Origin: an uncultured Opitutales bacterium
Lineage (GTDB): Bacteria; Verrucomicrobiota; Verrucomicrobiia; Opitutales; UBA953
Assembly (NCBI GenBank): GCA_934675585.1
Contig: CAKUQY010000023.1
Span: 1-30,001, forward strand
Reading direction: 5' to 3'
DNA: 30,001 nucleotides
The notes under the pieces are model-generated. The model did not search any database. It was given only the letters and a program-made list of their open reading frames with translations, and was not told the origin of the DNA. Below, in pieces: positions 1-6,449 of this stretch (the stretch's first letter is position 1; each line of letters begins with the position of its first letter). The translations under genes and the position numbers were made by a program.

Positions 1-79
1 TTTATTTGACGAATAAAACTTTCACTCCTTCACAAAAACTAAACCTTCGGTGTCATTTATTATGACGAAATGCGATTTG
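1..79. repeat. Left arm of window-spanning inverted repeat
   Basis: Bases 1-74 are an exact reverse complement of 29926-29999, and with one mismatch the match extends to 79/29921. Position i pairs with 30000-i. The arm reaches the window edge, so the repeat may be longer than what is visible. It carries an in-frame stop (14-16) relative to the PEP-CTERM reading frame that starts inside it. It could be a genomic dispersed repeat, the end of a linear or mobile element, or an assembly artefact in which both contig ends run into the same repeat node. Confidence 0.9.
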
Positions 80-415
80 ACCAAGCCGCTCATCGATGGT
101 GAGGGATGGGTCGGAATGACTTCGAGAGAGACGTTTACATTGAATTTTCTCAGCGCGGAACTTTTGAAAGAGCAGACGATCAGTTTGGTTTCGGCGGGAA
201 TGCAGGTTCATACGGGTTATTATTCTGGCTTTAAAGAAATCGCGATTACGCTTAACGGGAACGCGGTGAGCGATTACATCGCGACGCAAAGTGAAGACGG
301 CAAGACGATTTCAATTTCTCGCGCCGTTCCCGAGCCGTCGCTTTTTGGGTTGCTTGCGGGAACGCTCGCGCTGGTTTTGGCGGGAACGCGCCGCCATCGC
401 CGCCGAAACAAATAA
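62..415 (+). CDS. PEP-CTERM sorting-domain protein, 5'-truncated
   Basis: The last 30 or so residues are a PEP-CTERM tail: a VPEP motif, a hydrophobic stretch (FGLLAGTLALVLAG) and a basic end (RRHRRR). This tail is known to direct exported proteins to an exosortase, which cleaves it and anchors or releases the protein at the outer envelope. The roughly 85 residues before it look like the C-terminal part of a beta-rich secreted protein and match no family I recognise. There is no signal peptide. The possible starts (GTG at 50, ATG at 62) lie within or at the end of the repeat arm 1-79, and the frame is closed by a TAA at 14-16. I therefore think the real 5' part of the gene is missing, cut off at the repeat junction near base 75-80. 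It may be a pseudogene, or an intact gene broken by mis-assembly. A rho-independent terminator follows at 443-479. Confidence 0.55.
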   Translation: MTKCDLTKPLIDGEGWVGMTSRETFTLNFLSAELLKEQTISLVSAGMQVHTGYYSGFKEIAITLNGNAVSDYIATQSEDGKTISISRAVPEPSLFGLLAGTLALVLAGTRRHRRRNK

Positions 416-442
416 CCAATCTTAGTTTCCTTAAAAATTTTC

Positions 443-479
443 CGTTCCCGTGAAATTCGTTTCGCGGGAACGCTTTTTT
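443..479 (+). terminator. Terminator after PEP-CTERM gene, built from two motif copies
   Basis: CGTTCCCG (443-450) and CGGGAACG (465-472) form an 8-bp stem around a 12-base loop, and the stem is followed by TTTTTT (474-479). Both arms are copies of the window-wide repeat motif. Confidence 0.75.
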
Positions 480-537
480 CACCTTCGTTCCCTTCGATTT
501 CTTCGCAGTTTAAAAATTCAATTCCGCGTTCCCGCGC

Positions 538-577
538 AAAAAATCAGGCGTTCACCCGCTGTGGAGCAAACGCCTGA
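538..577 (-). terminator. Terminator of the menaquinone operon
   Basis: Read on the minus strand, TCAGGCGTT (577-569) pairs with AACGCCTGA (552-544), leaving a 16-base loop, and is followed directly by TTTTTT (543-538). It lies about 75 bases beyond the menE stop. Unlike most terminators here it does not use the GCGTTCCCGC motif. A second hairpin, TGTTGAGG/CCTCAACA at 606-631, lies between it and menE but has no T run. Confidence 0.7.
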
Positions 578-652
578 CCAACTCTAATACTCTATTATGA
601 AAAACTGTTGAGGTCAACTACCCCCTCAACATTTATAAAGCGACGACAATTT

Positions 653-1612
653 TCACTTTTGTTTAAAATTTTTTGCAATTTTTTTTGCCGCCATTCTGTC
701 GGGCTTGTGAGTCGCTGTTAAAGGAAGCGCGGGAACGTGTATTATTTGTTTGGGACGCTCAAATTTTTTGAGAAAATCGCAATTAATTTTAGCGTTCCCG
801 CAAACGAGCGCGACCAAAATTTCGCCAAATTTTTCATCGGGAACGCTTGTGAGCATCAAATCCGTTCCCGCGTTCGCCGCGCGCAATTGCGTCTCAACCT
901 GTTCAAGCTGAATTTTGATGCCGCCGCTGTTGACAACATTGTCTTTGCGCCCCAAAATCAAAAAACTGCCATCGTCCAAAATTTCAACAATATCGTTGGT
1001 TTTGAGCGTGTCATTAATCACCAAACAATCATCGTTCCCGCGCGCAATTTTGATTCTGGGCAAAACGCGATAACCACGCTCAGCGTTCCCGCTAATGCGC
1101 CGCAACGCGATGTGTGACAGCGTTTCCGTCATGCCATAAGTCGAATAAATTTCATTCGGGAACGCGCGCAATTCAGCTTCCATTTTTTCATCAATCGCCG
1201 CGCCGCCGATAATTATTTTTTTAATCGATTTCAATTTTTCTTTTTCGGCGGGAACGCTTAAAGTATTAAAAATTTGCATCGGCGTCATCGCCGCAAAATC
1301 AATGCGCGTTCCCGCGGGAACGTCCGCGAGCGGATGCCCCGACGGCTCGATTTCGACCAATTGCAAATCCGCGACGAGTGCGCGCACGACCATCATTTTT
1401 CCCGCAATGTATTTGAGCGGCAAACACAACAGCGCCACATCTCCCGCGCGCAAATTCAGTGCTCGGCAAGTGCGTTCCGCGCTCGCGACCATTTGCGATT
1501 TTTCAACGCAAATCTGTTTGGGCGTTCCCGTCGATCCCGAAGTCTGCACCACCAGCGTCGAAAACGGCGAACGGAATTCGTTGATGAAATCTTGAACCTC
1601 AGAATTCGGCAT
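653..1612 (-). CDS. menE: o-Succinylbenzoate-CoA ligase (MenE), short form
   Basis: This is an ANL-superfamily adenylating enzyme expected to convert 2-succinylbenzoate, ATP and CoA into OSB-CoA in menaquinone synthesis. Visible motifs are the P-loop TSGSTGTPK (residues 24-32), YGMTET (159-164), the GRKDN hinge (221-225) and, near the C-terminus, a lysine (K303) in LTATHKPDRMA that fits the catalytic lysine of the A10 motif. At 319 residues it is clearly shorter than the usual 450-500; the protein begins almost at the P-loop and lacks the normal N-terminal region. Short MenE proteins are known in some phyla, so it is probably functional. The assignment to MenE rather than another acyl-CoA ligase rests on menC and menB lying just upstream. 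The gene is unusually rich in the repeat motif, with about 11 copies in 960 bases. No Shine-Dalgarno sequence precedes the ATG. Confidence 0.85.
   Translation of the reverse strand: MPNSEVQDFINEFRSPFSTLVVQTSGSTGTPKQICVEKSQMVASAERTCRALNLRAGDVALLCLPLKYIAGKMMVVRALVADLQLVEIEPSGHPLADVPAGTRIDFAAMTPMQIFNTLSVPAEKEKLKSIKKIIIGGAAIDEKMEAELRAFPNEIYSTYGMTETLSHIALRRISGNAERGYRVLPRIKIARGNDDCLVINDTLKTNDIVEILDDGSFLILGRKDNVVNSGGIKIQLEQVETQLRAANAGTDLMLTSVPDEKFGEILVALVCGNAKINCDFLKKFERPKQIIHVPALPLTATHKPDRMAAKKIAKNFKQK
1307..1322. repeat. Perfect 16-bp palindrome of two fused motif copies
   Basis: CGTTCCCGCGGGAACG inside menE: two motif copies face each other and share the central GC. On the coding strand it is read in the frame giving ...DVPAGTR.... 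Confidence 0.85.
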
Positions 1613-1658
1613 AGTTTTTTTAACGCGGATTTCGCAAATTTAACGCAAATATTTTTAT

Positions 1659-2108
1659 TCAAATTTTTGAAAACGAGATGGGCTCGCCCGCATTCGAATC
1701 AATTAGCGGCAAAAGTTCTTTCCTAACAAAACGCTTATAATGCAATTTTGCACCTCCAAAATTTATCAAAAGGCAAACATCTAAATTCAACGCGTTCAAA
1801 TAATTTAAGCATTGAGATTTGTGAACATCTGGCAACTCTTTTACTGCTTTTAACTCAAGAATCAACCAATTATCCACCAAAATATCGACCGCATAATCGC
1901 CGATGTTTTCGCCCTTGTAATAAACATTCAACAGCCGTTGAGTTTCAAACGAAATTCCGCGCGATTTCAACTCAACAGCCAGCGTGCGTTCATAAACTTT
2001 CTCCAAAAAACCGCCACCGAGATTTTTGTGCACTTCCATCGCCGCGCCCACAATTTCATATGTTCGCTGAAGAAAATCTTCTTTGCTTAAAAAAAACTTC
2101 GCTCCCAT
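1659..2108 (-). CDS. GxxExxY family protein
   Basis: The sequence contains the family-defining motif as GFLEKVY (residues 33-39), followed by D75 and ELK (85-87). These are the arrangement expected for a PD-(D/E)XK nuclease-like fold, and QCLNYL follows near residue 99. The length, 149 residues, is slightly above the usual 120-135. The biochemical function of the family is not established. The gene is wedged between menC and menE without any obvious link to menaquinone, and both of its flanks (about 1620-1655 and 2130-2200) carry related degenerate 'cgcaaattt/gcgga' repeats, which suggests it arrived as a small mobile unit. It should be co-transcribed with the men genes. The family assignment is firm; any role is open. 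Confidence 0.85.
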   Translation of the reverse strand: MGAKFFLSKEDFLQRTYEIVGAAMEVHKNLGGGFLEKVYERTLAVELKSRGISFETQRLLNVYYKGENIGDYAVDILVDNWLILELKAVKELPDVHKSQCLNYLNALNLDVCLLINFGGAKLHYKRFVRKELLPLIDSNAGEPISFSKI

Positions 2109-2201
2109 AAACTATCGCGTTCCCAAAAATCTCAAAAACATTTGCAAAATTATTTTGCGAAATCTGCGGCTATTTTGCGGAATTTGCGTTAAAAAAACGC
2201 G
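2109..2201. repeat. Degenerate repeats flanking the GxxExxY gene
   Basis: The spacer between menC and the GxxExxY gene consists largely of imperfect units such as TTTTGCGAAATCTGCGG and TTTTGCGGAATTTGCG (about 2152-2190). A related stretch (AACGCGGATTTCGCAAATTT) sits on the other side of the gene at about 1622-1641. I read these as decayed repeats that mark the borders of an inserted unit. Confidence 0.5.
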
Positions 2202-3224
2202 CTATTTCGCCCAAAGTTGTTCGCCGCGCATTTCAAGCGAACTTTCAATGTTGTCCGCAAAAAGCGTTCCCGTGCCGAGCCCTTGCGGGAACGCGTTCCC
2301 GCCAAGCATCGACGCGGTCCATTGCGCAATCGCGTTGAGCCCGACGTTTGATTCGAGCGCGGAAGTAATCCACCAGCCCGCGCCGTTTTTCTCCGCAAAT
2401 TCCGCCCACTGCTTACAACCCGCCATGCCGCCGTGAAGCGACGGTTTCAGCACGATGAACTGCGGTTTGATTTTCTCGATCAAGCGGCGTTTTTTCACGG
2501 GCATATTGATGCCGATCAATTCTTCGTCGAGCGCAATCGGGAGCGGCGTTCCCGCGCAAAGTTCCGCCATCGCGTCGCTTTGCCCCGCGCGAATCGGCTG
2601 TTCGATGCTGTGCAAATCAAGTTCCGCCAAGCGTTTCAACTTTTCCATCGCTTCGTCTGCCGAGAACGCGCCGTTCGCGTCAACGCGCAAAATTACCGTT
2701 CCCGCGTCAAATTCGTCGCGCACGCTTTTGAGCAATGACAATTCTTCATCAAAACCAATCGCGCCGATTTTTAATTTTAAACAATGAAAACCCGCGTCGA
2801 GCTTTTCGCGAATGCGCGTTTTCATCGTCGCAAAATCGCCCATCCAAATCAGCCCGTTCGTGAGAATTCCCGCTTCGCCGCGCGCAAACGGCGTGTCAAA
2901 ACCGAGATTTGCGTTCCCGCGAGCTTGCAACGAAAGCATCGCCGTTTCCAACGCAAAACGCAGCGACGGGAACGACAGCAAGTTTCCGCCGATCCAATTC
3001 GCCTGGCGAATCAAATGCACCAAATATTCGTTGTCGTGCGACGCGATAAAATCGTAATCGCAACTCAAATTCGGCAACGGCGCGCATTCGCCGACGCCAA
3101 CGTTCCCGTCTTCGTCGCACAGCTCCAAAAACCAGACTTTGCGCTCGGTGTAAACGCCGCGCGACGTTCCCGCGGGCTGTTTAAAATGAAAAGTTTTCGG
3201 CGTTAATTTAATTTCACAGTTCAT
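2202..3224 (-). CDS. menC: o-Succinylbenzoate synthase (MenC)
   Basis: This enolase-superfamily enzyme dehydrates SHCHC to o-succinylbenzoate in the menaquinone pathway. The 340-residue protein shows the full active-site set: KLK (150-152) with K152 as general base, metal ligands D182 (RVDANG), E208 (SIEQP) and D233 (ALDEE), and the second lysine K260 (VLKPS). The N-terminal capping region (1-110) is typical of the family. The start ATG lies only six bases after the menB stop, so the two are translated as a tight pair. An 18-bp motif palindrome lies at 2285-2302 within the 3' part of the gene. The family alone could also include N-acylamino-acid racemases, but the men context makes MenC by far the best call. 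Confidence 0.93.
   Translation of the reverse strand: MNCEIKLTPKTFHFKQPAGTSRGVYTERKVWFLELCDEDGNVGVGECAPLPNLSCDYDFIASHDNEYLVHLIRQANWIGGNLLSFPSLRFALETAMLSLQARGNANLGFDTPFARGEAGILTNGLIWMGDFATMKTRIREKLDAGFHCLKLKIGAIGFDEELSLLKSVRDEFDAGTVILRVDANGAFSADEAMEKLKRLAELDLHSIEQPIRAGQSDAMAELCAGTPLPIALDEELIGINMPVKKRRLIEKIKPQFIVLKPSLHGGMAGCKQWAEFAEKNGAGWWITSALESNVGLNAIAQWTASMLGGNAFPQGLGTGTLFADNIESSLEMRGEQLWAK
2285..2302. repeat. Perfect 18-bp palindrome of two motif copies
   Basis: GCGGGAACGCGTTCCCGC inside menC. Here the two copies are joined in the opposite order to the palindromes at 1307-1322 and 7352-7369. Confidence 0.85.
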
Positions 3225-3230
3225 AATTTT

Positions 3231-4049
3231 TTACGGCATTTTAGGAAATTTTTTGAAGTCGGGAGCGCGCTTTTCGAGGAACGCGTTTTTGCCTTCCTGC
3301 GCCTCGTCCGTCATGTAATAAAGCATCGTCGCGTCGCCCGCGAGTTCCTGAATTCCCGCCTGCCCGTCGAGTTCGGCGTTCAGCCCCGACTTGATCATGC
3401 GCATCGCGAGCGGGCTCAATTTCATCATTTCTTCCGCCCAAGCGACGTATTCGTCTTCGAGTTTTTCGAGCGGAACGACTTTGTTGACCAAGCCCATTTC
3501 GAGCGCTTCTTGCGCATTGTATTGACGGCAAAGGAACCAGATTTCGCGCGCTTTTTTTTGCCCAACACAACGCGCCAAATACGACGAGCCAAAGCCCGCG
3601 TCAAAACTGCCCACGCGCGGACCTGTCTGCCCGAAACGCGCGTTTTCGCTCGCGATCGATAAATCGCAAACAACGTTCAGCACGTTCCCGCCGCCGATCG
3701 CGAAACCGTTCACCGCCGCAATGACGGGCTTGGGAATCGACCGAATCTGCTTTTGCACGTCGAGCACGCTCAACCGCGGCAAACCGTCTTTGCCAATGTA
3801 GCCGCCGCGCCCTTTGACATTTTGGTCGCCGCCCGCGCAAAACGCCTTGTCGCCCGCTCCCGTGAGCACGACGACGCAAACTTCCTGTATTTCGCGGCAA
3901 AGGCGCAACGCATCGCTCATTTCGGCGGTCGTCTGCGGCGTGAACGCGTTGCGGTAACGCTCGCGATTAATCGTAATCCGCGCAATTCCATTATAAAATT
4001 CAAACAAAATATCTTCGTATTTTTTTATCGTTTTCCACTCATATTTCAT
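3231..4049 (-). CDS. menB: 1,4-Dihydroxy-2-naphthoyl-CoA synthase (MenB)
   Basis: This crotonase-fold enzyme closes the second ring of the naphthoquinone from OSB-CoA. The 272-residue sequence carries the oxyanion-hole region FAIGGGNV (116-123) and the family signature [17 protein letters not shown] (141-157) followed by [14 protein letters not shown]150 is the conserved catalytic aspartate. G143, in QTG, is the residue that in the well-studied enzymes marks the bicarbonate-dependent type; the other type has aspartate there. The latter point is from family knowledge. menB is the first gene of the operon menB-menC-GxxExxY-menE. It contains only one copy of the repeat motif. Confidence 0.95.
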   Translation of the reverse strand: MKYEWKTIKKYEDILFEFYNGIARITINRERYRNAFTPQTTAEMSDALRLCREIQEVCVVVLTGAGDKAFCAGGDQNVKGRGGYIGKDGLPRLSVLDVQKQIRSIPKPVIAAVNGFAIGGGNVLNVVCDLSIASENARFGQTGPRVGSFDAGFGSSYLARCVGQKKAREIWFLCRQYNAQEALEMGLVNKVVPLEKLEDEYVAWAEEMMKLSPLAMRMIKSGLNAELDGQAGIQELAGDATMLYYMTDEAQEGKNAFLEKRAPDFKKFPKMP

Positions 4050-4060
4050 ACAAGAACCTT

Positions 4061-4066
4061 ATTATA
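4061..4066 (-). promoter_or_regulatory. Probable -10 box of the men operon
   Basis: On the minus strand a perfect TATAAT lies at 4066-4061, only 11 bases before the menB ATG (4049), so the transcript would have a leader of about five bases. No good -35 box is visible 17 bp upstream; a motif copy (GCGGGAACG) occupies that region. Inference from sequence only. Confidence 0.45.
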
Positions 4067-4471
4067 CAGCCATTTTTGCGTTCCCGCGAACCTCAAATCC
4101 CAAGCCCAAGCCGTTCCCGTAAACACCAATCTCTTATTTTTATAAACAAGCACGGGAACGAGAAAAATTGCAAGAAGAACAATGATTTCAAAATTTAGAG
4201 TCGCTTAACGCTAAATTCTTCATTTTTAAAAACTTAAAACCTCAACTCCGAATTTTCGCCAGTTTAACACAAAAATTTGGAGACAATTCGACAACTATCC
4301 CATGCCCGCCAAGCAAAATTCTTTACGGATACTAATATTTTAAATAATAGCAATAATACAAACTCCTACCAATCCTTGTACCACCCCAGAACCCAAAAGC
4401 AAATCACAAAAGGTTGAGTTCATAGAGAAAAACAAAAACAGAACGACGAAACGCCAGACTTCCCAATTTCC

Positions 4472-4507
4472 CGTTCCCGCAAATTTCAGTTTTCGGGAAC
4501 GTTTTTT
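4472..4507 (+). terminator. Orphan terminator upstream of the GH29 gene
   Basis: CGTTCCCG (4472-4479) pairs with CGGGAACG (4494-4501) and TTTTTT follows (4502-4507). No plus-strand gene lies upstream. It could insulate the GH29 promoter from read-through or be left over from a lost gene. Confidence 0.6.
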
Positions 4508-4533
4508 ACTTCGTCGCGGGAACGTAAAATTTC

Positions 4534-4563
4534 TTGACAAAAGAATATCTTGAAAATTATCAT
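4534..4563 (+). promoter_or_regulatory. Sigma-70-type promoter for GH29
   Basis: A perfect TTGACA (4534-4539) is followed after 18 bp by TATCAT (4558-4563). The predicted transcription start, about 4570, falls on the first codons of the gene (ATG at 4569 and at 4575), which implies a leaderless or almost leaderless mRNA. Confidence 0.55.
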
Positions 4564-4568
4564 TATAA

Positions 4569-6320
4569 ATGTCTATGAGAAAACTTACCCTATTCTTAAC
4601 CTTAGCACTTTCGTTTTCTGCGATTTGCGCGGGAGCGAAGACTGACGCGGCTGGGTTCACAAAGTTGTCGGGCATCTACGACGAGGCGACCAAGGCACTG
4701 GACGAAATGCAAACGTCGTCAGACAAAGCCCGCCTGATTAAAATTTTGGAAGAGCTGGAACGCGAATGCAACGATCCCGCGGTTCAGGCGGTGTTGAAAC
4801 AAACGAACTCGGAACAAAAAGACGAATACGAAAAAGCGCAGAAAAAACGCGAGGCAATGGAAGATGCCGTAAAGCGTCTGTCAATGGCGGGCATTTTGCA
4901 GTCTCCGGACATCGCGGCAAAAGTCAGCAAATTCGTAAAATCGACACTTCTCAACGAACAAATCGGCGATAAAGTCGAAGAAAAAAGCGGCGCGCCACGC
5001 GAAACAAAAGCCCAGCGCGACGCGCGAATGAAATGGTGGCGGGACGGAAAATTCGGAATGTTCATCCACTACGGATTGTATTCGGGACTCGCCGGAGAGT
5101 TTCAGGGAAGAAAATACGCGGGCTGCGTGGAATGGATTCAAATGCAGTCGGGAGCGGATTTTGACACTTACAAAAAAGAAGCAATGCCGCGTTTCAAACC
5201 CAAAAAAGGAATGGCTGAACAATGGGTGAAACTGGCAAAAGAAGCCGGCTGCACCTATACGGTTCTGACTTCGCGCCACCACGAAGGATTCAACCTCTTT
5301 GAAACCCCGAACTATGATTTCAACGCAAAAAAAGTTTACGGGATTGACATCGCCAAAGAATATGATGCGGCATGTAAAAAATACGGCATAAAAGAAGGTT
5401 ATTACTTCTCGCTGCTGGACTGGAATCATCCGGACTACGACCCGACAGGTTCGGGAATCTCGTACCCGGCGGGCAATTACCATCAGGCAAAACTGGGGAA
5501 ACGTACCTTCGGCAATCATGAAAAATACAAAGACTACCTGTTCGACACTTTCAACCAGCTGATCAACAACCATCAGGTGGATCTCGTGTGGTGGGACTTC
5601 AGCCAGCCGAAATTCCAAGGAGACGCGGCATGGGGCTCCACACGCCTGATGAAAGCGCTCTTTGCGAAAAATCCGAACGCGATCCAAAACAACAGACTCT
5701 ACCATTCGCAAAACCACCTGAGTGAAGGCGGAATCAGAGTAACCCCGACCTGGAAAGGAGACTACTCAACCGCGGAACAACACGTGCCGGCTACCGGTAT
5801 CGACGGAGACTGGGAAGCATGCCAAACGCTGAACGGAACCTGGGGATATTCCGCCGACAATCAAAATTGGAAATCCGTTGACAGTTTGATCCGACAACTG
5901 ATCGATGCGACAAGCCGCGGAGGCAACTTCCTGCTAAACATCGGTCCCGAACCGGACGGCTCCATTCCGAAAGAAAGCGTAAGACTTTTCCGGGAAATCG
6001 GGAAATGGATGAAGGCAAACGGCGAAGCAATCTACGGAACACGAGCAAGCCCGTTCCCGCAGGAATTCGCCTGGGGAAGAGTAACCCGCAAAGGAAACGA
6101 CAAACTCTACGTCATTTTGTATGCAAAACCGGCAAACGGAATCGTGGAACTGCCCTGCCTGTTTAAAAACGGCAAAGTCAAAGCCCGCGTATTGCACGAC
6201 AAAAAACGCGTCAAAGTCACGCTGGACGAAAAACAAAAGAAGTGTATTCTCGATGTCGGCTCGGTTAATTACATGCCGGCTGCAACGGCAATCGAGTTGA
6301 GCGGCGAGTGGATGCAATAA
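4569..6320 (+). CDS. Secreted alpha-L-fucosidase-like enzyme (GH29)
   Basis: A signal peptide (about residues 1-23, MRKLTLFLTLALSFSAICAG) is followed by a charged, helical, probably coiled-coil segment (30-140) not typical of the family. A GH29 TIM barrel begins near RMKWWRDGKFGMFIHYGLYS (153-172). Further GH29 marks are TSRHHEGF (234-241), YYFSLLDWNHPDY (278-290) and DLVWWDF (338-344), in which D343 fits the catalytic nucleophile. A short beta-type C-terminal domain ends the protein (about 495-583). The expected reaction is removal of alpha-L-fucose from glycans outside the cytoplasm. ATG 4575, two codons downstream, is an equally good start. It is the only complete plus-strand gene here. 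It has just one repeat-motif copy in 1.75 kb and richer use of cgg/gga/ccg-type codons than its neighbours, which hints at later acquisition. Confidence 0.88.
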   Translation: MSMRKLTLFLTLALSFSAICAGAKTDAAGFTKLSGIYDEATKALDEMQTSSDKARLIKILEELERECNDPAVQAVLKQTNSEQKDEYEKAQKKREAMEDAVKRLSMAGILQSPDIAAKVSKFVKSTLLNEQIGDKVEEKSGAPRETKAQRDARMKWWRDGKFGMFIHYGLYSGLAGEFQGRKYAGCVEWIQMQSGADFDTYKKEAMPRFKPKKGMAEQWVKLAKEAGCTYTVLTSRHHEGFNLFETPNYDFNAKKVYGIDIAKEYDAACKKYGIKEGYYFSLLDWNHPDYDPTGSGISYPAGNYHQAKLGKRTFGNHEKYKDYLFDTFNQLINNHQVDLVWWDFSQPKFQGDAAWGSTRLMKALFAKNPNAIQNNRLYHSQNHLSEGGIRVTPTWKGDYSTAEQHVPATGIDGDWEACQTLNGTWGYSADNQNWKSVDSLIRQLIDATSRGGNFLLNIGPEPDGSIPKESVRLFREIGKWMKANGEAIYGTRASPFPQEFAWGRVTRKGNDKLYVILYAKPANGIVELPCLFKNGKVKARVLHDKKRVKVTLDEKQKKCILDVGSVNYMPAATAIELSGEWMQ

Positions 6321-6342
6321 TACACTCAAACGGCTTTAAGCC

Positions 6343-6366
6343 CTAAAAAAAACGTTCCCGCGGGAA
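6343..6366 (-). terminator. Possible terminator downstream of menD
   Basis: On the minus strand a self-complementary TTCCCGCGGGAA sits just before ACG and a run of eight T. The stem has almost no loop, so folding is uncertain. Between menD and this site lie a motif copy followed by TTTTTTT (about 6424-6440) and a degenerate 'taattcg' repeat. Confidence 0.35.
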
Positions 6367-6449
6367 TGGCGGCAAGATGCTGCACCTCCCATAAATTCGC
6401 GTTAATTCGTTTAATTCGTACTTGAAAAAAACCGTTCCCGCTGTTCGCG

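Larger units (their letters stand above)
4067..4568. other. Divergent intergenic region between menB and the GH29 gene
   Basis: About 500 bases with no convincing reading frame. It holds isolated motif copies near 4079, 4113 and 4154, an orphan plus-strand terminator at 4472-4507, a further motif copy near 4519, and a sigma-70-type promoter for the GH29 gene at its right end. The stretch 4170-4440 is AT-rich and shows nothing I recognise. Confidence 0.6.

Noticed and set aside
606..631. Hairpin TGTTGAGG/CCTCAACA as a riboswitch
   Set aside because: Too small and no conserved core; best read as an extra stem near the men operon terminator.
4340..4675. 111-codon minus-strand frame with a hydrophobic end, antisense to the GH29 start
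   Set aside because: It overlaps the GH29 promoter and signal peptide on the other strand, has no family likeness, and its hydrophobicity follows from AT-rich DNA.
4881..5717. 278-codon frame antisense to GH29
   Set aside because: Shadow of the GH29 gene; low-complexity Phe/Val/Arg composition typical of an antisense frame.
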